A stretch of DNA of 64,000 bases from Benincasa hispida (Eukaryota; Streptophyta; Magnoliopsida; Cucurbitales; Cucurbitaceae). Location: NCBI RefSeq assembly GCF_009727055.1, contig NC_052359.1, positions 66,599,685 through 66,663,684 on the forward strand, given 5' to 3'. Positions 20,544-32,800 of this stretch are shown piece after piece. The translations under genes and the position numbers were made by a program. Position 1 is the stretch's first letter, and each line of letters begins with the position of its first letter. The notes under the pieces were generated by a model. That model worked only from the letters and a program-made list of their open reading frames with translations, was not told where the DNA came from and did no database searches.

Positions 20544-23500
20544 CTAAAAGAGCCAGGTTGAACTAAGCTCTGATTTTGATCCCTCCAGCCAAGTCTGATG
20601 AACATGTAACCAAACAAACTCACTGGCAGCATTTGAATCCTGAATTCCAAAAGCTCAGAATCTCAGTGAAACACACAAGAAAAACAGCAAAATGCAATCT
20701 AATATTAATATTTCGTACCTTTGAACTTAGTATGGCAGTTGTCCTGCAGCATAATTGCTCCTCACCTGTAAAACATTGACAAGTCAGACAGCGGTGGCAC
20801 GTAACCGAGAAAACATAAGGAACACAGGCACACAAGTCTATAACTGACACGATCATCGAACCATAAACTTGATGCTTTTACCATTAATGTCATGAATTCA
20901 CTTAGAATATTTGATAGCAAAATACTCGGGTGCAGTCTTTTGTATAGACGACTCGAGTGTTCAATCACATGTTGCCGCAGGGCCAACTTTTCGTTTTTAA
21001 AAAAGATGTTTTTTTCAATATATATTTTTTTCTTTGTGATTGCATGGAGGCTGTATCCAAGAATTTTCTAGAGACTTTCAATAGCAAACATTGTTCAACA
21101 TTAGGCTTTCAACATTATGAAGAAACAGAGTACACCACAGTTAAAATCCATGACAATGGCTGAGAATGTTGAGAATGATGCATCATCTCATTCATGTTAA
21201 AGTCAATGACCTGATTGATGCAATGATTTATTGAATATAAGAAAGATCTAAAGAAGTGAAAAAGAACAGCTAGTGGAGAGAAAGATCAGAGAGATTGGAA
21301 GAAAAGCAGTCGAACCAGATAATTCCCACTTGTCAAACTTCACGAGCCACGAATCCAAACTGATCTTTGTAGGCAATACTCGATCAACCCAAACTCGATA
21401 CTGTTTTCCTTGGGAATCTCCATAGTGCTTTCTTATTGAACTCAAGCTGTCTGAAAGAGATTGCTCAAGACCAGACGGATGAACAAAAACACCAGATGGA
21501 TTCTGACAGGAAAAAAAAAAAAAGAGGATAAAAGTAATCAGAAAAGAATTTAGATCTAGGTAGAACACTACACAATCCAGGTCAAGAAAATAATGGGCAT
21601 AGTTATCATACAGTGAGAGTTCTATACATGCATATCAGATAATTAGAAACAGTAAGATCTTACAAAGCTCTGCTCTCCTAGCATATCCGAGGATGTAATG
21701 GCTGAGACAAAAGATCATGATATGAAAAAAAAATGTAACAAGTTTTACTCATGCAAAAAATTGAATAGTAATTATACTAATCACTGCCAAAATAATAAAA
21801 ACTTTAAGTTGCTAGGATTTAATATAGTCTCAACATAGGCTCATTCAACACGTGGACGGCTCAAATGCTAATTTTAATCATGAAACCAAGAAATTAATGA
21901 GGCAGAACAATAGTGGGGGTTTGAACCCAAAAACTTGGAATAATACTTACTATGTTAAATTACTAAGTGGACTAAAAACCTTAAACCAACAGGATAAGTA
22001 AATTTAACCATTAAATATATTCTCGACCAACCATACCATATGATTCCATATGGTGGAAGAAACTTTTAGATAGATACTGGAAACATCAAAAGAAAGCTAG
22101 AAATGTTGATATTGAATTAAATGAGAATGTACAAAGTAACTGCAACGTTTTACCCCTAGACCAGAATGTATCACTTTAAATCTAGATATGCAAACGACTG
22201 TACTAAATGAGAAACTAAAGATCGAAGAGATAGACATACAAAGGAATTTTTCAACTGATCCAAGGAAGATTCCTCAACGTCTGCACGCCTCCATTTCTCG
22301 TAAAATAAGTAAAACTTCACAATTTCAAGGCCAATGCTTTTAGTTTCCAGATTAGAGTCCAAGAAGTCCTTGACATCTCTAAGAGAAATATTGGGACCAA
22401 GCTTAAAATGGCCAATAGCTTGTATAATGCCAGCTGCACACCTCTCTGAAGCATGAATAATCTTGCTGTTGTCCTTTGCATTTTCAGCATGCCATTGCAG
22501 CAGTTCCTCTTGAGCATTGCTAACCTAAATAATGCAAAATAATTCATCAATAGAACAAGGAAATGGAATTATCTTTGATAATAACAAATTGTAATGCTGA
22601 TGAACTACCATGACACCATAAACATCAGGAATGCTAAATAGCTCAGCGTCGTTTCCTGAGTCACCACAAACAAGTGTACTGGTTGGTAGTTTCCCGATGC
22701 TCTTGAATTTTTTGTGCAAGTATGCAAGAGCTTGTCCTTTTCCAGCACCTTGCGGTAATATATCTAGATCTATCCCTCCACTGTAGATAATTTTTACATC
22801 CAACTGATAAAACGCATACAAAAAGGAGCTTCATGGTTAAAATTCATACTTGACCTCATGGTTGGTACATGATTTTAAAAAGAAGAAGATATGGGGGAAA
22901 GAAAAAGAAAGACACTAAATGATAGGCACAGTTACACGTGTCAAACATTGTGCATACAACCTTACCCCGCGTTTCTCCAGAGACTCAGAAAGGGCCTTGG
23001 TTACAGCCTGAGCCTTGTCTTTCTGAGTATAGAAGCTAACCTTGTGTGGCCGTTGTTCTGACTCTGCCTACAAGAACCCAAAATGTTCAATCCTTTACAT
23101 GACCTACACCTTACAGCAATGAATAAAAGACAATCTTATCTGGCTAACAAAGTTAACATTCTTTGTTCAACCTCAAAAGTTTAATACCTGTGGAGTAAGT
23201 TCGGAAAACTTGCTCGCTTCCTCAATGACTATCTTCTTATCCCATTTCTGATTTAAAACGTCAACCCACCCCTCATCTGGCACCATCGAGTGCCCATACG
23301 TTATCTCGGTTCCTACAGACATTATGGTAATGTCAGGAGTTAACATAGGTTTCTCTTTCCTTAGCTCTTTGTACAGTGTAGGGGATCTGCCGGTTGAGAA
23401 AACAAGCAGCGAATCATGACGGTAATTGGCTTCCCATAATGCATTAAACCTCAACAGAGAAAAATTCTCAGAATCATGATGATCGACCTTCAATGAAAGC

Positions 23501-23632
23501 ATTTAACAAATTAGATTGCTGCCAGAAGGAAATGGAGTTCCACAATAGTAAACAAATTATTAAAGATCTAACCATGGTATGATCAAGATCTGAAACTATC
23601 ATGAGACGTGCTGAAGCGCTAAGCCTATCCAT
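20544..23632 (-). CDS. SPP: Sucrose-6-phosphate phosphatase (sucrose-phosphatase)
   Basis: Removes phosphate from sucrose 6-phosphate, the last step of sucrose synthesis in the cytosol. Coding exons (minus): 23632-23573, 23487-23188, 23067-22966, 22803-22609, 22524-22240, 21502-21316, 20765-20719, 20639-20544. They join in frame to 423 aa, the usual plant size. All introns are GT-AG. HAD-phosphatase motifs: DLDHT (residues 15-19, nucleophile D15), STGRS (51-55), the lysine in AGKGQ (about 176), and CGDSGND (200-206). The last four exons encode the plant-type C-terminal SPP domain, ending [10 protein letters not shown]...STWLF. The start [19 protein letters not shown] fits the family N-terminus. 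It faces away from CRTISO, about 6 kb apart. Family assignment is secure; which paralogue (SPP1 or SPP2 type) is not decided. Confidence 0.95.
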
Positions 23633-25480
23633 GATTGCAATGCTCAGCCTGATCTGTGTGTCAATCTGGGGTAACCCAAAAGGTCAATCACGTTTTAACT
23701 TTAAGAGCAGGAATCTCATTAATGAAGAAAAGTATGCCTATTATACGTATAAAATTTCAGATGAATAAACAACTTATAACTTCATGCTCAGAAGATATGA
23801 GGGAGGCATCGAAGGTCTATTCAGATGAAAAAACAACTTATAACTTCATGCTGAGCCTTTGCATGTGCAGTCAGAAGCAGTCAACTTCTTTCTGTTACAC
23901 ATATAAAATTTCTTAACATTTTCCATACCCACATAAGGTGTACATACATGCTTTCCTTTATTCTTTTTTCAAACAAAAAGGGGGAGGAAAACCAGATCCC
24001 AAGTGAAGGAGATTACATAAAAGTGTTCCGATTGGCCAAAAGAGTGCTCTGTACTATAATTATTAAACAGAGGAGAAAGTCTATACCATGACATAGCCAA
24101 AAAGGATAAAGATTCTAACAACCAATCAAAGGATTTTTCTTTCTCATTGAAGATACTATTGTTTATTTCAAATCTAAAAAAGTGAAGCTAAAAGATCTTC
24201 TCATCTTTTTGAAGTGATGCACCATCATTATTCACGGAAGAACGGGGTTTACATCCTTGGGAACAGTCAAATACCAATTAAATGTGTAAATCAACATCAG
24301 AAATTTCCAGCAAAGGAGCAGCGAAAAAATGATGGTACTGTGTTTCTTATTCTTCCTTACAGAGAGTACACCATCCGTCCAAATCACATGCAGGGAAGCG
24401 TTTTCAAATCTTGTCATGAGTGTTTAAACACTAGGTGCCTAAGCCCCCAAACATTTAGATACATGCTTAACAAATGATTTTTTTAAATAAAAGAAAATTC
24501 TAGACTTAGAAACATCCAAGCTTCCCATTTCTTTTCTTCCCTTATACACCACATTTGAATTGTGCATTGAGTCTTCAATTACTAGAAACTTCTCCCAGAA
24601 GTTATGCAGAATCCAAGCAGACTCTAAACTTTAGTCTTAAAGATTGAATCCCAAAACAGAAAAACTTCACATAACATTTACTTCATCAACCAATTCCTAA
24701 TCTATCATCTAGTACCCTTCAAACGAAATAAAAGAAATAAGAACTGAAAGAAAGCTACATGATCGATTCTATATGACAAAGCTACATGATCGATTCTATA
24801 TGACTCAACAAAAACAAATTAAAGCATTGGATCGATTGGGTAGACTTGCCAAACAGTGAAGTAACTAAAGCTCCAATGGCCAAAGGGACTATATGCATTT
24901 TAGATTTTGTTTAAACCTACAAAATTTTGTAGAACAATTAACTTTATGAAACAACAGGGACATTTGCATTCATTATCAATCTCCGTTCATCCCCCGGAAT
25001 TAAGTATACGATCTCAAATTGAAAAATAGAAACTAGTTGCAAAAATCCAACCTACCCAGGTGAGCAATAGCATCAACTAAAACAATCAAAAGAATATTCG
25101 CAAAAATGAAATTCCTAATCCATTTTCTCTGATTCCGACACTTTCCCAGTAACCAAACATTCGATTCAGATCAACACCAACACCAATCGAGAGCAGAAAA
25201 ACAAAATAACATACACTTACCTCAAGCAGTTCAATCACTCCACCTGAAAATGAGAGTAACCCACCAAGAATTGACGCTGAAACATCAAGAAAACGGCATG
25301 ATCAAATAAAAAAATCACCGAATTCAAAGAAATTAGAAACTGGGTGTGATTTGTGATGATCGGGATGGATGAGGAAGTAGTGGGTCTGGATTAAAAGATC
25401 GTTGGGAAATGACAGAAACCAAAAAATACCTGTGAAATTAAGAGGTGACAGATTAGAGGAATAAGTGGAGAAGAGTGATG
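23633..25480 (-). other. SPP: SPP 5' untranslated region with a long leader intron (inferred)
   Basis: A leader segment 23633-23665 precedes the ATG and has a good acceptor (AG at 23667-23666). A matching donor G|GTAAGTG is at 25221/25220, with leader exon sequence above it, giving a 1555-bp intron. Another possible donor, CACAG|GTATTT, lies near 25430. Transcription probably starts near 25.45-25.7 kb. Two near-identical 27-bp units sit in the intron at 24753-24804. The frames at 23656, 24214 and 24232 are chance. Confidence 0.5.
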
Positions 25481-27474
25481 ATAAGAATTGGATCCAAATT
25501 CTTTGGCGCTTCTTTTGTGATGGTGAAAGGAATATACTCAGAAATTTTTAAAAGAAATTTCGAATGTCGAAGTCGAAGCAAATTACCAAACTCGATCATG
25601 AAAATTAAGAAGAAAAATATTAAAACCGGTTTTTGGAAGTTGGAAACTTGTAATAAAATTGGGTAATGGATGCAAGATAGTGGGGTTCTTCTTTGCCATT
25701 GAATAAAATTCGGTAATTCTCGTAATTCCAATTATACCCTCGAAATTTTAATGGTAAAAATTGAACTTTTAAACCATAGGATTAAGACGTGTATATTGGT
25801 TGGGTTGGATTGGATTAGGGAGAATTTTTGGGCCAATTCGAAAATTTGAGTTGGTCGGATTGGCTACCCGAATGATCCAAATATGATCTCCAATTCAACC
25901 CAATTCTTAAAATTCGAGTTTTGTGTTGAGTTGTTGGTTTTTTTCCTTCTTTTTTTAGTATATATATATTTTTTATCAATTTAAAATATGTAATTTGTCT
26001 ATCACATATATTAATAACTAAAATTTCATTCAAACCCAAATGTTAAATATTAAAATTCAATATATTTAGGTTAAATTATAAAAAAAAATGTCCATAAACT
26101 TTACCCTTTATGTTGAAAATACCCCTAAAGTTTCAAAAGTTTAAAAAATATTCTTAAACTTTTAAAAAGAGTTCAAAGAATATTGTTACCATTAATTTTT
26201 GGATGGAAATCATTAAATTTTATTTAAAAAATATTCTTGAACTTTCAAAACATTTCAAAAATACCCTTAACTTAATAAAAGTTAAAAAATACCTTCAATG
26301 TTAGTATTGAACAGAAATTGTTAATTTTTCGTGACAAAAATGACTCTACAAATAAAAAAAAAAAATTAAAAAATGCTCCTACTGATAAATTTATTTGGAG
26401 TTTTCGTAAGTTCGAAAAAAAAAATCAATTTTAAATTAAATTGTATAGATATCCTCACTTTTTTCATATAGGTACTCTCATATTTCTCTTAATTTTTCAA
26501 TTTTTAGCTTACTCCAATGCTCTCAACAACCAAAATAAAAACAAAAATTTTAAGTTAAAACATACAATACCACAAAATTTCACAAAATTTCAAAATCAAA
26601 ATCTACTCTTGAAACATACAAAAACGATAAATAGTCAAATAAACATTAAAGGGTTAAATTTCTCCAATTTGCAAGTTTAGGGACCAGTTTTAGTAATTGT
26701 ATGAGTATGAACTTTCAATTTTTACCATTAAATGCTTGAGAGGCTAATTTTTCCAATATGTAAATTTAAGGGTTCAATTTTAATATTTATGCAAGCTTAA
26801 TAATTGAATTTTTATTGTTGAAAGTTTGAGGGTGTAAATGCAACCACCACCATATTCAATAGGTGATTTTTGCAATTTGTCAAGTAAATTTTTTTGTACT
26901 ATCAGAAGTAAAACAATAACATTTTAAGAAACAAAGCTTCTATATTGCTAGATTACCATTTAGAACGTGCAGCCAAACTGAACATAGTTCAATTGACATA
27001 AAATTTATATTATCGACATATCGTAAAGAAAAAAAAATCGAAGAATAATACTCTTTAGAGTGAGAAATTTAGAATTTGATTGAAAATATATTTTAATCAT
27101 GAGTAGTTGAATTATGCTCGAACTAATTGCATTTATTATTTTTTTTTCCTCAAAGAAGTGGCTGCATTTATCATCTTTAATCAAAGCAACATAACAAACT
27201 CATTTTTTTTATATAGTTTGGGTTGTTCTTTTATCATCAATTTGTGACAACATAAATTAAAAGAAATTTGTCACAACATGCCAAATCAATAACGTTAGGT
27301 TAAAAGATAGATATAATATATCAACATAATCACAAATTTAAAGTTTGCTGTAGGAACCAAAGATTAATTACCTAACCGTCCTAATATTGTATTTTACACA
27401 TAAGACGAAAGTCACCTAACATACAACATAGGAGTAAATTTCATATTCAATATTGTTATTTTTTTATTTTCAAG

Positions 27475-27660
27475 AAATTATTTTAAATGACAAAAATATT
27501 GAAAAATATTTACAAATAATATCAAAATATCATTGTAGACCACAATAGACATAGACACAGAAAGACACAGATAGAGTCTATCGCAAACTATCATAGATAA
27601 TAAAATTTTGCTATATTTGTAAACTTTTGTTCAGTTTTCTTTATTTAAAAACAACCCTAA
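27475..27660. repeat. Dispersed MITE-like repeat, copy 2 of 5
   Basis: TTTACAAATAAT at the left, AGACACAGATAGAGTCTATCG in the centre and TGCTATATTTGTAAAC at the right give the same plan as the copies at 19570, 45190, 46845 and 51690: inverted ATTTACAAATATAG-like ends around a GATAGA core. Confidence 0.5.
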
Positions 27661-27844
27661 TTAAAAGTCTATATCAATATGTATATATATATATATATAT
27701 ATTTTTTTTTTTTCTTTTCGGTTATTATTAAATTACAAAATTTTATATAAATTTATTTTAGATCTTTCTCATTCCAAATGTTAAAAAATTTTAAAATCAT
27801 TTACCAAATTTCAGATTTAAAAAATGATTTACTGAACTTATTTT

Positions 27845-27930
27845 AATATAATAGGGGATATGTAGATTCAAACTACGTACCTTTTAGTCTCTAACATATC
27901 TTTATGCCAATTGAATTATGCTTGATTTGG
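27845..27930 (-). repeat. tRNA-derived SINE-like fragment
   Basis: On the minus strand it carries an A-box-like ATAATTCAATTGGCAT and a B-box-like GTAGTTTGAATCTAC. Related sequences are at 46750-46830, 47145-47225 and 51015-51135. Confidence 0.4.
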
Positions 27931-29804
27931 TGATTAATTTCCTTAATTGAAGGTAAGTACAAAATGGTCCCGAGTAGAACTTTGCATCACATTTTTCTAT
28001 TTGCATAAGAAATAGAAAAAAAAAATATTAGATTGGTTTTGAGTATAATTTTTGTTTGGTTTATAGATTTAAAATCTTACACTGTAAGAGTTGAGTTTTG
28101 ATTTGGTCTCTAAATTTCAAAATTTTACATTTTTTTTAGATCTGAATTTAGTTTCTATTTAGTCATAGGTTTCATGACTCTACAATTTCAATTGTGAGTT
28201 TACACCAATGCTTACTTTTGTTGTGCTCATTTTTTTTATTAATTAATTTAAAAGAAGTGAAATAATTTTATTTAAATTACTTTGCTCTAATTTTTCCTAC
28301 TATCAATTTTTTTCCCGCTAATGAAAAGTGAGATGAAAATGTAAAATCTTGAAGACTAGAAATGATGTGAAATTCATCTCAAAACTTGAATATATGAAAT
28401 TTTAAAAGATAGGGACACCAAATGAGAAAAAATATATAATAATTTGAATATGAAAGAAATTACAATCAAAATTTAAGAAACAAATATTATTTTTCCAAAA
28501 AGAATAAGGGCTAAGTTTCCTTCTATGTTATTAGCAAGGAAGCCAAGTTGTACCAAAATATTATATTCAAATTTCAACAAATCCCCAACTAGAAAGCAAC
28601 ACACAATACAGCAATAATTTCAACATGAAAGCTCAGGAGGTGAGCTACCCTTATTCTTTAGAGCAATTCCCCTTAGCTATCTTTTTCACAACAAAAGCAC
28701 ATGTACCAATCACCTTTTTTTGGTTGGTCAATACCCCATTCATCATGAATCCAAAACTTTTCTTTAGTCCCATTTTCTATCGGAGATTCCTGGGAGATAG
28801 GTTAATTGAGTTAACAATGGTTCATTAGACTTTATTAAGGTGAAGAATGTAATTGATGAGAATAGTTTGTTGGTGAGACATTGAGAATTGTCTCTTTCTA
28901 TTTCTGTCACATGTTCGGAATCAGACTGCTCACTGTATAACGCATTATGCTGCTGGTTTTTCAAGTTCGGTCATTTTATCTCTTCCAATTTGGAAGACAT
29001 GAGGAGATGTTGGGATTATAGTTTCTCCAATTGAGTTTTGGATATAATTAACATCTCTGTTATCCCTTTAATGGTTTTATTTATTTATTTATTTATTTAA
29101 AATCTAGTAAAGTAAGGCTTGAAACCTTAAACTCCTTGATCTAAAATGAGCTATGACATAAATCTACATCTAAAAATCCCATGGATAAGATAATTTGAAT
29201 ATAGTTCAAATCCAACTATTTATTACAATTTAAAAGGTCGATAGTTCAAATGAATGTCCCAAGTTCATTTCAATACTTTTTTTTTCACCTCCAAAAGCTA
29301 AAAAAGCATGCCAGAGAGCTAGAAGGCATGAGAGTAACAACAAACACTGATCTGTTTTGACATACCCATCAGCAATTTCAAGAACCCATCTCATCCTCCT
29401 CAGATTTTGGAGAATTTGGAAGAACGAGGAAATTCTGCCACAAATATCACACTAGAAGAAGCAAACAAATAGGAAATTCCTCAGCCATTAACAGAGGGTG
29501 AGGAAAATGGATTACAACGCCACCCACTAGCCAAGTAATTGCAGTTCCAGCTCTCCATTGCCCCACACAACAATCAATTTTCAATTCCATGCAAGTTACT
29601 CCAAGCTTAGAGCTAAAACCCCACTTCCATTTTTGGTTCTTCAATTAAAGAAGAGCAAATCGGACGCCCATTTTGTCTCATCTTCAAAAGGAATCATGGG
29701 TTGGAATCAAAACCCTCCCTCTGGTTTATCTCGCTTTGCAGTTCGAATCGAAAGTTAGCTCAACTACTGTACTCCTCTCCATCATCTGAAGCTGAAGGAT
29801 CAAA

Positions 29805-32800
29805 ATGGTTGTTATTCGCTCACTTTCCTTACCAGGGTTGGCGTTTAATTCTCCATCTGTTGTTTATAATTCCCATTTTCCCACTGGTTACAAGCTCAAT
29901 GACTTAGATTTGGGGCGTAAAACTTCTGTGTTTTCTCGTCTGGGCAACTCCCAAATTCTATATAGAAACAAACCCCGATGCCAAAAGCCCAAATTAATCT
30001 CCGATAAGATTTATAGAAAGCTATGTGTAAGAGATTCCGAGTTCAATCGCAAGAATTTGGGGTTATTCAAGACCCTACAATCGGGGAATATGAAACCCAG
30101 AAGTTCACGAGCTAAATTTGTGGATACAGGCTTTTCTGGGGCGAATTTGGGGACCGGAAAGTTCATTGTGAATTCAAAATCGGCATTAGGTGTTGATGAA
30201 ACTGTGGAGAGAGATGGAACAGCAGGAGGAGGTGAGGAGAATAGCCTATATGATGCTATTGTTATTGGGTCAGGTATTGGGGGTTTGGTTGCTTCTACTC
30301 AATTAGCAGTGAAAGGAGCTAAGGTTTTGGTTTTGGAGAAGTATGTGATTCCTGGTGGGAGCTCTGGGTATTACCAGAAGGATGGGTATACTTTTGATGT
30401 TGGATCTTCTGTAATGTTTGGTTTCAGTGATAAGGTCAGTTGTTGGGATGGAATTTAGAAGCTGCCCCTGCAACCCTTTTGTTAATCTTTATTAGTTCAT
30501 TAACTATTGTTGTTAATTAGCATTCAGGGTGGTTCAAAAGATGATTTTATTGAGATGCCAGGCATGCTATGATTTCATTTTAGTTTGTTCACAAAGTGAG
30601 AGAGAGTTATGTTAGGGCTCTGATGTTAAAGTATCACCAGAAGGCAAACACATCTGAGAAAACTAGTCCCCTCAATTCTTTATCCCTGGATAGAATACCT
30701 TTCACGATATGATGCATATATTTTAATAAATGTTAAGGTGTACGTTGACGATATACTTTGCAAATCCAAGACAGGACTAGTGAATGTTAGAAGTAGATTT
30801 TAAGCTTACTTGCCTGGGTTGGAGCAGTGTACTTGTGTAAAAAGCCACGTAAATACACCAATTAATGTGTACTTCAGCGACTATGAAAGCATACAAATGA
30901 GCAAGGTTAAGTTCCTTAGCTCTAAGTGGAGAACAAGGCAAGTAGCACGGAAAACATATATGCAAATGTGGCTTAGGCGAAGAACTCTTTGGTGTGTATG
31001 CATCTCTCCAAAAAAATCAATGCACAGATCAGTAAAGTAAATTAGATATAGTGTTCTTCTACAAGATCTGAAGAGTGTTTTTCTGTGTTCTGACAATTGG
31101 GCTTTTTAAAAAATGATTATATCTTGTTCACTTCATTTCATTTGGTTGATAGGTTGCTCCATTTTGCACTTTCGATTTATATATTTGATATCAGAGCTGT
31201 ATTCTGCTGTCTGTTAATGCAACTTCCATTTTTCATTCATGAGTTATTTCACAAGAAATATTGCTGTAATTTTGTCTTCTTTTTGAGTCATTTGGTTGGT
31301 AGTCTTCTTAGGTCTTTATTCAACGAATATGGTGGGCAGGGAAATCTAAATCTAATTACACAAGCTTTGTCAGCCGTTGGTTGTGAGATGCAAGTGATAC
31401 CTGATCCAACCACTGTTCATTTCCATCTACCAACTAACCTTTCGGTACGGATTCACAGAGAATATGATGAATTTATTGCAGAACTTGTCAGCAATTTTCC
31501 CCATGAAAAAGAAGGAATCCTCAAATTCTATGGAGATTGTTGGAAGGTCAGTTTTTTTTATTGAGATGACTGCATCTTTCCCCAGATTTCTATCTTCACC
31601 ACCATTGACTTACATGACATGCTTGCATGTGTAGATATTTAATGCTTTAAACTCATTGGAATTAAAATCACTGGAGGAGCCAATATACCTTTTCGGACAG
31701 TTCTTTCAGAAGCCTCTTGAATGCCTCACACTTGGTAATGATTTTTATTCTTTAAATTTGCAATTGGAGTAAGAGTTTTGAAGGTTGAAATAACGTTCAC
31801 GATCACTTTTCATTCTTATCAACTATGTTCATTTATTAACTTACATGTAAAATATTTAAATATATTTACATTGCAGCATACTACTTGCCTCAAAATGCTG
31901 GAGACTTGGCTCGGAAGTACATTAAGGATCCCCGTCTGTTGTCCTTTATTGATGCAGAGGTGAGCTCAGAGAATTGTTTAAGTAAGAATATTTGTTGTAA
32001 GTTTATTATTGTTTATTTAGAAATTATATGGTTTTCTTTACCTACCACCCATATATTTCTCCTGACTAATTATATTTACGGTGGTTTTTGCAGTGTTTTA
32101 TTGTTAGCACAGTGAATGCTTTGCAAACACCAATGATAAATGCAGCCATGGTAAGACGTAGTGAGTTTGTGGTGGACCTCTTTCTTCAATTTGTCTCGAT
32201 TCTCTGAATGCTGTCTGCTTCAGGTTTTATGTGACAGGCATTTTGGTGGGATAAACTACCCTATCGGTGGTGTTGGTGGAATTGCGAAGTCCTTGGCAAA
32301 GGGTCTGGTCGATCATGGCAGCTCAATAATGTATAAAGCAAATGTGACAAAGATAATAACCAAAAATGGAAAAGCTGTGAGTATTTCTTTTTAGCATATT
32401 ATAATTCAAACAAGGGATTGAGACTGAAATCTATGTCTTCAGAAAAGGTTATTATTGTCTTAACTAGTTGAGTCATGCTCGGCTTAGTTAGATGTTTAGG
32501 TTTGTGTTTATTCTGTTAACTTTTATTATATACTTGGTTTGTATTGTAGGTAGGTGTGAAGCTGTCTGATGGAAGGGAGTTCTTTGCTAAAACTATTGTA
32601 TCGAATGCGACCAGATGGGATACCTTTGGTTAGTTCTTCTCAAGTTCTTTAGCTGATTTTTAGATGGCGTTTGGGGCAATGAGTTAGTTATTATAGTCCT
32701 AGGTTATTATAGTTGGGTTATGATAGTTTGTGTTTATGGTGTAGATTATTTTAGTTTGAGTTATAATAGTATGTGTTTGAGGTGTAAACTATTTTAGTTT

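Larger units (their letters stand above)
25700..29440. other. Intergenic AT-rich DNA between the divergent SPP and CRTISO genes
   Basis: No supported gene. It holds stretches of A/T-rich low-complexity repeat (26060-26420), a GATAGAC-type repeat (27475-27660), a (TA)n tract (about 27681-27702), a SINE-like fragment (27845-27930) and many T runs. The 79-codon Asn/Lys-rich frame at 26441 and the 67-codon frame at 28625 show no known motif; the second contains hydrophobic stretches but I would not call it a gene. Confidence 0.6.

Noticed and set aside
26441..26680. 79-codon frame beginning with a hydrophobic stretch, as a secreted peptide
   Set aside because: The rest is Asn/Lys/Gln-rich translation of AT-rich DNA without a domain or cysteines; probably chance.
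30777..31096. Overlapping short frames on both strands as genes
   Set aside because: They lie inside CRTISO intron 1 and show no motif; exon 2 joins exon 1 in frame without them.
31097..31564. 155-codon open frame as a separate protein
   Set aside because: Its second part is CRTISO exon 2 (31340-31546); the first part is intron 1 read through.
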